From NCBI GenBank assembly GCA_945872335.1, contig CAMBZS010000003.1:1-48093 (forward strand): DNA of 48,093 nt, in the 5' to 3' direction. Position 1 is the first letter of the stretch. Every line of letters begins with the position of its first letter. Positions 17,986 through 26,549 of this stretch are shown here, in pieces. Source of the stretch: Bordetella parapertussis. GTDB taxonomy: Bacteria > Pseudomonadota > Gammaproteobacteria > Burkholderiales > Burkholderiaceae_E. The translations under genes and the position numbers were made by a program. The notes below the pieces were generated by a model, which made no database searches, was not told the origin of the DNA, and saw only the letters and a program-made list of their open reading frames with translations.

Positions 17986-18932
17986 CAGTAGCGGATTCGC
18001 GGGTCAAGCGCGAGATAGCTGAGGTCGACCAGCAGATTGATCAGCACATAACTGACCGCAAAAAACATCACCAGTCCCTGGATCACGGGAAAGTCGCGGT
18101 TCAGCACCACATCGACCGTAAGTGATCCCAGCCCCGGAATGGCGAAAACCGTCTCGGTGACCACCACGCCGCCAATCAGGAGCGCGACCCCGATGCCAAT
18201 CACAGTGACGATCGGCACCGCCGCATTGCGAAGCGCATGCCGGATCAGCACCACCTGCTCCGAGACGCCCTTGGCACGCGCGGTCCGGATGTAGTCTTCA
18301 GTGAGGGCCTCCGACACCGCTGCGCGCGTGATGCGGGCGATCAGCGCAACATAAATGATGGATAGCGCAGCCCAGGGCAGGATCAGATGGCGAGCCCAGC
18401 CCGCGAGCCCCTCCTTGCCACCCAGGGGCCGATAGCCCTGCACGGGTAGCCAATCGAGTTGAATGGAAAAGAGATAGATCAGCACATAGCCCGTGACAAA
18501 CACCGGGATCGAAAAACCGGCGACCGACAGAACCGACAATACGCGGTCGACCCATCCCCCCATGCGTGCGGCTGCGATCGCGCCCAGCGGTACCGCAATC
18601 AGCACCGCCAGCAAGATGGTGCCGATAGCGAGCGAGGCTGTGGGCTCCAGGCGCTGCGCGATCAGTTCGGTCACTGGCTTGTTGAGGAAGTAGGAGTAAC
18701 CCAGGTCTCCCTGCAGCACCCGCCCCAGCCAGATTCCGAACTGCACTGGCAGCGACCGATCGAGTCCGAGCCTGGCGCGGATCTGCTCGATATCGGCGTT
18801 GGTGGCCGAGCTGCCCGCAATCACGGCGGCCGGATCGCCCGGGGCGAGGCGCAGGATCAGAAAGACCATGCACGAGACCACGAACAATACCGGCACCACC
18901 GCCGCGAGGCGGCTGAAGACGAATCGCAACAT
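17985..18932 (-). CDS. Oligopeptide-type ABC transporter permease, DppB-like
   Basis: A 315-residue permease of the DppB/OppB type. The N-terminal helix MLRFVFSRLAAVVPVLFVVSC is followed by the typical LRLAPGDPAAVIAG segment (about residues 28-41), then further membrane helices. The coupling loop ITRAAVSEALTEDYIRTARAKGVSE matches the EAA motif, and the C-terminus ends in LDPRIRY as in many DppB proteins. It lies 26 bases downstream of the binding-protein gene and overlaps the DppC-like gene by one base. It would move a peptide or other amide-containing substrate across the inner membrane. Confidence 0.95.
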   Translation of the reverse strand: MLRFVFSRLAAVVPVLFVVSCMVFLILRLAPGDPAAVIAGSSATNADIEQIRARLGLDRSLPVQFGIWLGRVLQGDLGYSYFLNKPVTELIAQRLEPTASLAIGTILLAVLIAVPLGAIAAARMGGWVDRVLSVLSVAGFSIPVFVTGYVLIYLFSIQLDWLPVQGYRPLGGKEGLAGWARHLILPWAALSIIYVALIARITRAAVSEALTEDYIRTARAKGVSEQVVLIRHALRNAAVPIVTVIGIGVALLIGGVVVTETVFAIPGLGSLTVDVVLNRDFPVIQGLVMFFAVSYVLINLLVDLSYLALDPRIRY

Positions 18933-18958
18933 CAGCGCCCGTCCGCTTCAGCGCGGCG

Positions 18959-20545
18959 TCATTTCTTGGTGATGTTCCAGAACACCGGTACGCCAGGGGT
19001 TTCGAGCACGCCGTCGATCGTGTCGCGCACCGCGGCCGGCTGCCGGTACTGGCCAAGCGGCGCATGGGTGGCGGTCTCGAAGGCAATCGCCTGGATCTGG
19101 CTCGCGATTTTCTTTTTCGCCTCAACGCTGTCGGCGCGCGCGAAATCGTCTTTCAGTTTTTCGATCCGCGGCTCGTCCTGCCAACCAAACCAGCCCTTGT
19201 CGCCCTTGGCATTGAACATGGCCATGGTGAGCGGGTTGGAGATGTCACCCGCCGTCCAGGCAGTAAGGAAGAGATTCCAGCCGCCCGCGCTCGGCAGATC
19301 CTTCTTGGCACGGCGTGCAACCAGCGACGCCCAGTCCATCTGCTGGAAATCGACCTTGAAGCCGGCGGCTTCCAGCTGCTGCCGGGCGACCAGCGGGATC
19401 TTGGCGATCGAGGCCAGATCGGTGGGACGCATCAGCACGATCGGTTCACCCTTGTAGCCCGCTTCAGCCAGCAGCGCCTTCGCGCGTGCGATGTTGGGCG
19501 AACCGGTGAATTCGCCGGTGTTCTCATCGGCGTAGGTCGTGCCGCATGGGTACATGCTGCGGCAGACCCGGCCGAGTTCCGGCACGCCCACCTGGGTGGC
19601 GATGTAGGCCTGCTGACCCATTGCCAGCATGGCCGCCTGCCGAACCTTCGGGTTGTTGAAGGGCGGGTGGAGGTGGTTGAAGCGCATGATGAACTGCAGG
19701 CCAGCCGGCGAAAAATCAATGACCTTGAGCCCTGCGGTTTTGGTCAGCGTGTAGTACTGCTCGAAGGCGGGCTGCTCGACCATGTCGACTTCGCCTGCCT
19801 TCAACGCATTGAACTGGGTTTGCGGGTCACGAATGATCACCCACTCGACGCGGTCGAAGTTGATCCTGCGCCCGCCCGCCATGCTGCTCGAAGGCTCGCC
19901 TCGGGACTGATAGCGGGGATTGCGCTCGTACACCGCCTTGGCACCCGGCTTGAATTCATCGGCTTTGAAAATGAAGGGTCCGGAGCCGATGGCTTCCTTG
20001 ATCTGTTCGGTGCCCGGCGTGTTGGCGATGCGCTCGGGCATGATGAAGGGCACGTTGGACGAGGCCTTGCCCAGGGCATCAATCAGAATGCCAGTGGGCT
20101 CTTTCAGAACAATCTCGAAGGTCCTGGCATCGGGGGTCTGATAGCGGTCGATAAAGCCGCTCAACACTCCTCCCATGGCGTCGCGCGAGGCCCAACGCTT
20201 GAGCGAGGCCACCACATCGGCGCTGGTGACGGGTTTGCCATCGTGGAATTCCAGGCCGTTTCGAAGCGTGAAGCGCCAGGTCTTCTTGTCGGCCGACACA
20301 GAGTAGGTGTCGACCATCTGCGGCTTGACATTGCCCTGCGCGTCCTCGGAGAACAAGGTGTCGTAGACCATGTAGCCGTGATTCCGCGTGACATAGGCGG
20401 TGGTCCAGATCGGGTCGAGCACCGCCAGGTTCGCGTGCGGCACAAACCGGAAAATCCGGTTCTCTGCCTGCGCCGACGCGTCAAGCGGGATGAGCGCGGA
20501 GAGCCCCAGTGCGACAGCACCTGATAAAACAGCACGTCGGATCAT
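18959..20545 (-). CDS. ABC transporter periplasmic binding protein, family 5 (peptide/nickel type)
   Basis: A 528-residue extracytoplasmic binding protein of the SBP_bac_5 family, first gene of the importer operon. The Sec signal MIRRAVLSGAVALGLSALIP ends at DASAQA. Family features include DTYSVSADKKTWRFTLRNGLEFHDGKPVTSADVVAS (about residues 79-113), GSGPFIFKADEFKPG and MRFNHLHPPFNNPKVRQA. ATG 20545 is preceded by a GGAAGAG Shine-Dalgarno sequence; the longer open frame to 20692 has no signal peptide character. The two cysteines in GRVCRSMYPCGTTY are common in this subgroup. The ligand could be a peptide, but family 5 also binds nickel chelates, glutathione, opines and other amides, so the ligand is open. 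Confidence 0.94.
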   Translation of the reverse strand: MIRRAVLSGAVALGLSALIPLDASAQAENRIFRFVPHANLAVLDPIWTTAYVTRNHGYMVYDTLFSEDAQGNVKPQMVDTYSVSADKKTWRFTLRNGLEFHDGKPVTSADVVASLKRWASRDAMGGVLSGFIDRYQTPDARTFEIVLKEPTGILIDALGKASSNVPFIMPERIANTPGTEQIKEAIGSGPFIFKADEFKPGAKAVYERNPRYQSRGEPSSSMAGGRRINFDRVEWVIIRDPQTQFNALKAGEVDMVEQPAFEQYYTLTKTAGLKVIDFSPAGLQFIMRFNHLHPPFNNPKVRQAAMLAMGQQAYIATQVGVPELGRVCRSMYPCGTTYADENTGEFTGSPNIARAKALLAEAGYKGEPIVLMRPTDLASIAKIPLVARQQLEAAGFKVDFQQMDWASLVARRAKKDLPSAGGWNLFLTAWTAGDISNPLTMAMFNAKGDKGWFGWQDEPRIEKLKDDFARADSVEAKKKIASQIQAIAFETATHAPLGQYRQPAAVRDTIDGVLETPGVPVFWNITKK

Positions 20546-20744
20546 GATCGTCTCTTCCAGTGGGTTTGGATGTTGGTTTCGGGCGCCTGCAAATGCTGAC
20601 CAGGGCCCACCCAAGACTGCCAGAAGAGAATATCGGACTGCTCCGCCGCGGACAAGACCGGGTGGAGCGCTTACCCGCGCCGGGGGGGGCACGTCGGCAC
20701 GGGGCCGGGGCCGCTAGCACGCCCCGGGGCGCACATGCCGCCGC
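20546..20744. promoter_or_regulatory. Intergenic region: end of ureide fusion gene and probable promoter of importer operon
   Basis: 199 non-coding bases lie between the stop of the fusion gene (20745) and the start of the binding-protein gene (20545), both minus strand. The right part is extremely G+C-rich, with a run of eight G near 20685-20692 and a perfect 12-base palindrome (20720-20731), which may form a stem-loop at the end of the fusion transcript. The left part is more mixed and would hold the importer operon's promoter, but I cannot pick convincing boxes. Confidence 0.5.
20720..20731. repeat. Perfect 12-base G+C palindrome downstream of the fusion gene
   Basis: CGCCCCGGGGCG equals its own reverse complement and begins 14 bases past the stop of the minus-strand fusion gene. 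It could help end transcription or bind a protein, but there is no T-tract, and short palindromes are common in G+C-rich DNA. Confidence 0.3.
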
Positions 20745-22523
20745 TTAACCGGCTGACAACTGGCCGAGCAGATCCTGAAACGCACGCACTGTGAGATCGA
20801 TATCGTGGCTGTTGGTGGATTCGAGCGGGTTATGGCTGATGCCCGAATTTTCACCTCGAACAAACAGCATCGCCTGGGGCATCAGATCGTGCAGCTTCAT
20901 GGCGTCGTGCCCGGCGCCACTGGGCATGCGAAACACGGGTAGACCGAGCGCACTCACCGCACGCTCCCAGCGCGCCTGCCAGGCGGGGGCGCTGGGTGCC
21001 GCGGCAACCCGCATGGTTTCTTCGATTTGGAAGCTCACGCCGCGCCTAGCGCAGATTGCCGATAGCTCGTTCAACAGATCGGTTGCACAGGTATTTCGCA
21101 CCGGATCGGTGGTGGCGCGCACATCGAGGCTGAAGCGGCTGCGCCCCGGCACCACATTGATCGAGCCACCCGGTACGTCAAGGATGCCGACCGTGGCGAC
21201 CAGGTCGGGTGCGGCGGTTGCTCTTTTTTCTACGAACAGTATGAATTCAGCGACCGCAGCGGCCGCGTCCCGCCGGCTGCCCATGGGCGTGGTACCCGCG
21301 TGACTGGCCATGCCCACGATTTCACCGACATACCGGATGCTGCCGTTGATGGAGGTGACCACACCAAGCGGAATATCGCGCTCGTTTAGCACCGGCCCCT
21401 GTTCGATATGGACCTCAACGAAGCCCAGGTAGCGGGCCGGGTCACGTTTGAGTGATGGAATCTGATTCACATCCAGGCGGGCATGCGCCATCGCCTGGCG
21501 CATGGCGACGCCTGCCGAATCCTGCTGATCGAGCCAGGCGGGATCGAAGCTGCCGGTGAGCGCGCTCGAGCCCAGGAACACCGCCTTGTAGCGTTGCCCC
21601 TCTTCCTCGGCGAAACCGACGACCTCGATGCCAAAGGGCAGCCTGCGTCGACTGCGCGCGAGCTCGCGTACGCAGGCCAAGGGAACCAGGATGCCCAGCC
21701 GGCCGTCATACTTGCCGCCGTTTCTTACCGTGTCGTAGTGGCTGCCGGTTAGTAGCCTGGGCGCGTCCGGCGAGGTGCCGTGATAAACCCCCACCACATT
21801 GCCCACCGCATCGATGCCGACCTCGTCAAAGCCGCAGTCGGCTTGCATCCACTCGTGAAGTTGCCGGGCAACGGCGCGATGCGCGTCGGTGAGATAGGTG
21901 ACCGTGAGCTGGCCCTGCTCGGCGAACCCGGGATCGCTGTGGCGGGCGAGCGCCTCGGCCCAATCCCACACCAGGTTGCCGAGCGCGGGCTCCACCCCGA
22001 ATTTGTCGTCGAGGCGGATCTCTGCGATCCGGTCGATATTGCGCAGGGCTTCGTTGAACTCGAAATCGGGGTGATGGGCCACCCGGCGCTCAAAGGCTGC
22101 GATGATCGCCTGCTTGTTGAGACCGGTGCCACGCGGTCCGCGCACAGGGAGAATGAACGGAAATCCGAAGCGCTGGTTGTAGCGGTCGTTGAGCGAATGA
22201 ATGAGGCGAAATTCCTCGGGCGTGCACTGGGTGAGGCCAGCCTTGCCCTGTTCGAGCGTGGATTCGTCAGTGAGTGTCTTGGCGAGCATGGCCTTGCCAG
22301 CGAGTTCCGGATGGGCGCGGATCAACGCGAGTTGCTCGTCGCGGGTGCTCGCGCGGACCGCGGCGATCAGGGCAAGTTTGAGCCCAGCGATGGTCCAGAA
22401 GGGCCGTGCTTCCCAGGCGCGCTCCGCGATCCAGGGCGAATGCTCATAGGTGCCGTCGAGCAGGCGGGTGAATTCTTCGCGCGAGGCGTGGTTGAGCTGA
22501 TCCAGGGTGATCACAGCGGCCAT
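20745..22523 (-). CDS. Bifunctional OHCU decarboxylase / allantoate amidohydrolase fusion
   Basis: A 592-residue natural fusion. Residues 1 to about 175 are an OHCU decarboxylase (UraD) domain: IRAHPELAGK with His71, then Glu91 in TLEQGKAGL and YNQRFGFPFI, the expected active-site elements. Residues about 185-592 are an M20-fold allantoate amidohydrolase/N-carbamoyl-amino-acid hydrolase: SHYDTVRNGGKYDG (His262, Asp273), EEEGQ (Glu307/308), VEVHIEQGP (His372) and ISHNPLE (His564) give the two-metal site, and GSINVVPG and SGAGHDAM are also family marks. In purine breakdown these steps convert OHCU to allantoin and allantoate to ureidoglycine. No uricase, HIU hydrolase or allantoinase is in the window. 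It diverges from hyuAB at 22663, so the hydrolase half may instead process an N-carbamoyl product. This fusion type is known in proteobacteria. Confidence 0.9.
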   Translation of the reverse strand: MAAVITLDQLNHASREEFTRLLDGTYEHSPWIAERAWEARPFWTIAGLKLALIAAVRASTRDEQLALIRAHPELAGKAMLAKTLTDESTLEQGKAGLTQCTPEEFRLIHSLNDRYNQRFGFPFILPVRGPRGTGLNKQAIIAAFERRVAHHPDFEFNEALRNIDRIAEIRLDDKFGVEPALGNLVWDWAEALARHSDPGFAEQGQLTVTYLTDAHRAVARQLHEWMQADCGFDEVGIDAVGNVVGVYHGTSPDAPRLLTGSHYDTVRNGGKYDGRLGILVPLACVRELARSRRRLPFGIEVVGFAEEEGQRYKAVFLGSSALTGSFDPAWLDQQDSAGVAMRQAMAHARLDVNQIPSLKRDPARYLGFVEVHIEQGPVLNERDIPLGVVTSINGSIRYVGEIVGMASHAGTTPMGSRRDAAAAVAEFILFVEKRATAAPDLVATVGILDVPGGSINVVPGRSRFSLDVRATTDPVRNTCATDLLNELSAICARRGVSFQIEETMRVAAAPSAPAWQARWERAVSALGLPVFRMPSGAGHDAMKLHDLMPQAMLFVRGENSGISHNPLESTNSHDIDLTVRAFQDLLGQLSAG

Positions 22524-22662
22524 GGACGATGTTTCCGATGATTGGATCCCAAATTGTACCGAGCCATGTGCGTTCCTTTATCGGAGGCTTCTGCCTGGAC
22601 AAAGTATGGGTGCGCGGGCAGTCTCGTACCCGCAGCGTGACACAATTTGAATGGAGACAGGG
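22524..22662. promoter_or_regulatory. Divergent promoter region between ureide fusion and hyuAB operon
   Basis: 139 bases lie between the divergent starts at 22523 (minus) and 22663 (plus). Both transcripts must start here. It contains two arms of a widely spaced exact inverted repeat at 22550-22557 and 22642-22649, close to either gene. GGAG at 22654-22657 is the hyuA Shine-Dalgarno sequence. No regulator gene is adjacent, so control is probably by a distant regulator. Confidence 0.6.
22550..22649. repeat. Two-arm inverted repeat CAAATTGT / ACAATTTG flanking the divergent promoter
   Basis: CAAATTGT at 22550-22557 and its exact reverse complement ACAATTTG at 22642-22649 lie 84 bases apart. 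Each sits close to one of the two divergent start codons. The placement could suit a regulator that binds both half-regions and loops the DNA, but 8-base matches can occur by chance. Confidence 0.35.
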
Positions 22663-24726
22663 ATGCGCTATCTGGTGGCCGCCGATACCGGCGGAACCTT
22701 CACCGACATTGCTGTTTATGACGCGCACGAGCGTCGGGTGCTCTATGGCAAGTCGCTCACGCGTTACGACGATCTTGTCGAAGGCGTGCTCGATGCATTG
22801 GGTGATACAGGCGTTGGGCTCGACGAAGCGCGTCTGCTCAAGCACGGCACCACGTTCGTGATCAACACGCTTTTGCAACGGAACGGTGCGCGCACGGCGC
22901 TCGTGACCACCCGCGGATTTCGTGATCTGCTCGAAATCGCGCGCGGCAACCGGCCAGTGCCGTTCATGCTCGGTTATCGGCGAGATCCGCCTCTGGTGCC
23001 GCGGACGCTTCGCTTCGAACTCTCCGAGCGGATGGCGGCCAACGGAACGCCCACCCAGGTGCCCGACGATGCCGAGATCGATGCGCTCGCCGGTCAGCTT
23101 GCCGCAGCTGGCGTCGCCGCAGTGGCGGTGTCGTTTCTGAACGCCTATGCCAACCCCGCGCATGAGGAGCGGGTGGCAGCGCGGCTCGCCGAGCAACTAC
23201 CCGGGGTGTATGTCACCGCGTCTACCTCGCTTACGCGCGAGTGGTATGAATACGAGCGCACGTCCACCGCGGTGGCCAATGCCTATGTGGGCGGCCGGAT
23301 GCGCGATTACATTCAGGGGTTCGATGCGCGGCTGCGCGAGCGTGGCTTTGCGGGTTCGTTTTTCATGATGGGCTCCAACGGCGGCGTGTTGTCGGTGGCG
23401 CGCACACTCGAGCAACCTGTGGCGCTGGTGGAGTCGGGGCCGATCGGCGGCTGTATTGGCGCTGCGGCGTATGCCAACGCGCTTGGCCTTTCCAAGGTTA
23501 TTGCCTTTGACATGGGCGGCACCACCGCCAAGTGCGCGCTCATCCAGAACGGTCGCTTCGATGTGCAGCCCATCTATTACGTGGGCGGCTATGAACGTGG
23601 CTTTCCGCTCAAGACGGCGGTGCTCGATATCGTCGAGGTCGGCGCGGGGGGCGGATCGATTGCCGCCGTCGATGCGCAGGGCCGGCTCACCGTGGGGCCG
23701 CGTAGTGCCGGTTCCGAACCCGGGCCGGTGGCCTACGGCCGCGGAGGCACCGAGCCCACGGTGACCGATGCCAATCTTGTGCTGGGTCGCATCAGCGATG
23801 GCGCGTTCCTGTCCGGGCGGCTGCGTTTGGATCGCGCCGCATCGGCCGCGGCGATCGAAACGCGCGTTGCCCAGCCGCTGGGATATGAAGGCGAGGCGGG
23901 GTGCGATATTGCCGCGCAGGGCATCCTCGAACTCAGCGCCGCGGCAATGGCGGGCGCGATTAAGGAGATCACCATCGAGCGCGGGCTCGACGTGCGCGAC
24001 TTCACCCTGATGGTGTTTGGCGGAGGTGGGCCGCTCTTCGGGTCAACGCTCGCGAGGCAGCTCCACATCCCAACGGTGGTGGTGCCGCCTCATCCGGGCA
24101 ATTTTTCAACGATCGGCATGCTGATTGCGGGTGCCCGGATCGATCTCGCGCGCACCCTGGTGTCGTCGCTGAGCGACGATGCGCTGCGCGCGATCGATCA
24201 TGAATTCAACCAACTGGAACAGTCGGCTAGAACCACCATGGTGGCTGAACTGCAGGCGCCGTCGGTCTATTTCGAGCACTGGCTCGAGGCGCGCTATCGC
24301 GGTCAGACCCACACGGTTCGCGCGGCCTACGCGATGGGTAAAGGGGCTGCGGCTTTCCGCGAGAGTTTCGAGGAGACCTACCGTCGGCGCTTTGGCCATT
24401 TAAATGCCGACTGCGATGTGGAAGTGCTCGGGCTGCGTTTGGGCGCCTCGGCGGCCGTGCCGTGCCCCGAACTTTCCGATCTCATCGCGCGCGCGCCCGA
24501 CAAGGCGCCCCAGGCCGTGGCCCGTCGAAACGTGTATTTCCCCGGGCACGGCAGGCTGCCGACGCCGGTCTGGCGACGCGACCATTTGCCGGCTGGCTTT
24601 TGTCTGGACGGTCCCGCTGTGATCGAGGAATTCAGCTCCACCACCATTGTGCATCCGGGTGACCGCGTGAGCGTTGGAACGCTTGGCGAACTGCGCATTG
24701 CCACTCGCGAGGGAAATACGCCATGA
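22663..24726 (+). CDS. hyuA: Hydantoinase/oxoprolinase family A subunit
   Basis: A 687-residue ASKHA-fold subunit of the hydantoinase/oxoprolinase/acetone carboxylase superfamily, which uses ATP to open or carboxylate its substrate. The N-terminal nucleotide-binding motif is VAADTGGTFTDIAVYD, the second half contains VIAFDMGGTTAKCAL near residue 285, and GAGGGSIAAVD follows. ATG 22663 is chosen because GGAG lies 6 bases upstream; ATG 22651 would add four residues and has no such site. The stop overlaps the hyuB start (ATGA). With HyuB it would hydrolyse a cyclic amide such as a hydantoin, N-methylhydantoin or 5-oxoproline in the cytoplasm. No acetone carboxylase gamma subunit is present, which argues for the hydrolase branch. 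Confidence 0.93.
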   Translation: MRYLVAADTGGTFTDIAVYDAHERRVLYGKSLTRYDDLVEGVLDALGDTGVGLDEARLLKHGTTFVINTLLQRNGARTALVTTRGFRDLLEIARGNRPVPFMLGYRRDPPLVPRTLRFELSERMAANGTPTQVPDDAEIDALAGQLAAAGVAAVAVSFLNAYANPAHEERVAARLAEQLPGVYVTASTSLTREWYEYERTSTAVANAYVGGRMRDYIQGFDARLRERGFAGSFFMMGSNGGVLSVARTLEQPVALVESGPIGGCIGAAAYANALGLSKVIAFDMGGTTAKCALIQNGRFDVQPIYYVGGYERGFPLKTAVLDIVEVGAGGGSIAAVDAQGRLTVGPRSAGSEPGPVAYGRGGTEPTVTDANLVLGRISDGAFLSGRLRLDRAASAAAIETRVAQPLGYEGEAGCDIAAQGILELSAAAMAGAIKEITIERGLDVRDFTLMVFGGGGPLFGSTLARQLHIPTVVVPPHPGNFSTIGMLIAGARIDLARTLVSSLSDDALRAIDHEFNQLEQSARTTMVAELQAPSVYFEHWLEARYRGQTHTVRAAYAMGKGAAAFRESFEETYRRRFGHLNADCDVEVLGLRLGASAAVPCPELSDLIARAPDKAPQAVARRNVYFPGHGRLPTPVWRRDHLPAGFCLDGPAVIEEFSSTTIVHPGDRVSVGTLGELRIATREGNTP

Positions 24727-26549
24727 CCACGCTTGCCACCCCGGGGGGAGTGCTGCCCGCCACGCGCGGGTTTGATCCCATCACCCTGGAAGTGATTGCG
24801 CAGGAGCTGGTTGCAATCCCGAATCAGATCGATCGCAACATTACCCGCACCGCGTTCAGCGCCTTCATCAGCGAGTACAAAGATTACTCAGTCGGTATCG
24901 TCGATGCAGAGGGCGCACTGATCTCGCAATCGCGCGGCAGTCTGGCAATTTTCGTTGCCAATGCGCTCGGGACCGCCGTGCGAGACGGGCTCGCGATCTA
25001 TGGCGCCGATCAGATCGGCGAGGGCGATGTCATCATCTCCAATCACGCCGGCACGCTGGGCCAGCATCTGAACAACGTGGTGATGTACACCCCGGTGCGC
25101 GTGGGTCCTGAACGCGAACTGGTGGCGTTTTTCTGCGTGCTGATGCACTGGCTCGATATCGGCGGAATCATGATCGGCTCGTGCAGTTCCACCACCACCA
25201 GCGAAATCTTTCAGGAGGGCCTGCATCTGCGTACGGTCCGTCTGATCGAAGCCGGTCGTCGCAACACCGACATGTTTAGGGTCATTCAGTACAACACGCG
25301 CTTTCCCGAGATGCTGATGGGCGACATCGAAGCGCAGATCGGTGGCTGCCAGCTCGGCTGCAGGATGGTGGCCGATATTGCCGAGCGACATGGCGCAGCC
25401 ACATTGCGCGCGGCGGTACGAACCATGTGGGGGCAATCCGAGGCCATGGTGCGCGAGGCGCTACGCAACGCGCCGCCAGGCGACTACAAAGCGAGTGCAT
25501 TTCTGGATAACGATGGCATCGATCTTGATACACCGGTGCCGATCAATGTCACGGTGCGGGTGCGCGAGGATGCGCTCACTGTTGATCTGTCCGACGTGGC
25601 GCCCCAGCGGCCCGGCCCGCTCAATGCCGGGCGCAACGGCGGCGCGGTGGCGGCTGCACGGATTGCCGTCAAGTATCTGTTCTCGCCTGAGCGCGCGGTC
25701 AATGAAGGCGATTTTCAGGCGCTCCGCGTCGAGATTCCCGACGGCACTTTCATTTCTGCAACCGGCACGGCCCCGTTGGGTTCATCGGGCAACATGATTC
25801 CAACGGTGGTGGACACGATTCTCCACGCCCTGGGGCAGGCCTTTCCCGAGCGCGCTGCGGCAGCGCATCACGGCACCTACGGTGTGCATGCGTTTCATGG
25901 TCGGCATCCCGAGACCGGGCTGCCGTTCTACAACCTGGACACGATCTGCGGCGGTTGGGGGGCAACGGCTGATGCGGACGGCTATGGTCCATCGCGATCC
26001 AATGTGCACGGCGATACGGCCAACGTACCGATCGAAATGCAGGAAGCGTTCTGTCCCTACCACTTCGAGTCTTACGCAATGCGGCCCGATTCGGGCGGCG
26101 CGGGTCGGTATCGGGGCGGCCTGGGGGTGGAGAAGGTCTATCGCGTCACGGCGGCTTGTCGGCTTAATCTCAAGATCGACCGCACGCGCTGCCCGCCCTG
26201 GGGGCTCCATGGCGGGCGCGAGGGCCAGGTGAGTGATGTGCTTCTTGAGCGCGCCGACGGCAGCGTCCAGCGAATTCTCAAAGGCGATCATCCCCTGCAG
26301 CCCGGCGACCGCGTGCGGGTTAAAACAGCTGGCGGCGGTGGTTATGGCCCGCCCTGGGAGCGTCAACCCGAGCGTGTGCTGGACGATATTGAACTCGGTT
26401 TTGTGTCGATCGAGGCGGCGCAGGCCGACTATGGCGTGGCGGTCGATGCAATGGGACAACTTGACCTCACAGCCACCCGAATCCTGCGCGAGGCAATGGC
26501 CGCGCGGGCTCATGAACCACCCCTTACATGTAATGGAGACTCAAGATGA
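24723..26549 (+). CDS. hyuB: Hydantoinase/oxoprolinase family B subunit
   Basis: A 608-residue HyuB-type subunit. Typical features are FDPITLEVIAQELVAIPNQID near residue 18, SRGSLAIFVANALG, ISNHAGTLGQHLNNVVMYTP near 107 and the glycine-rich closing part DSGGAGRYRGGLGVEKVYRV followed by GDRVRVKTAGGGGYGPPWER. It pairs with HyuA, whose stop codon it overlaps, and its own stop overlaps the next gene's start, so three genes are translationally linked. Hydantoin, N-methylhydantoin and 5-oxoproline remain possible; the subunit pair alone does not decide. Confidence 0.94.
   Translation: MTTLATPGGVLPATRGFDPITLEVIAQELVAIPNQIDRNITRTAFSAFISEYKDYSVGIVDAEGALISQSRGSLAIFVANALGTAVRDGLAIYGADQIGEGDVIISNHAGTLGQHLNNVVMYTPVRVGPERELVAFFCVLMHWLDIGGIMIGSCSSTTTSEIFQEGLHLRTVRLIEAGRRNTDMFRVIQYNTRFPEMLMGDIEAQIGGCQLGCRMVADIAERHGAATLRAAVRTMWGQSEAMVREALRNAPPGDYKASAFLDNDGIDLDTPVPINVTVRVREDALTVDLSDVAPQRPGPLNAGRNGGAVAAARIAVKYLFSPERAVNEGDFQALRVEIPDGTFISATGTAPLGSSGNMIPTVVDTILHALGQAFPERAAAAHHGTYGVHAFHGRHPETGLPFYNLDTICGGWGATADADGYGPSRSNVHGDTANVPIEMQEAFCPYHFESYAMRPDSGGAGRYRGGLGVEKVYRVTAACRLNLKIDRTRCPPWGLHGGREGQVSDVLLERADGSVQRILKGDHPLQPGDRVRVKTAGGGGYGPPWERQPERVLDDIELGFVSIEAAQADYGVAVDAMGQLDLTATRILREAMAARAHEPPLTCNGDSR

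Noticed and set aside
17120-18007. N-terminal extension of the double ATPase frame up to 18007
   Set aside because: It runs antiphase through the DppC-like permease gene and has low-complexity alanine/arginine/glycine-rich content. The GTG at 17119 overlapping the permease stop is the natural start.
19064-20524. Open frame of 486 codons antisense to the ABC binding-protein gene
   Set aside because: No recognisable domain, no signal and no Shine-Dalgarno sequence; the opposite strand encodes a clear family 5 binding protein with signal peptide.
22663-26549. Acetone carboxylase as the identity of hyuAB
   Set aside because: The A and B subunits are related, but no gamma subunit gene follows; the surrounding amide hydrolases favour the hydantoinase/oxoprolinase branch.
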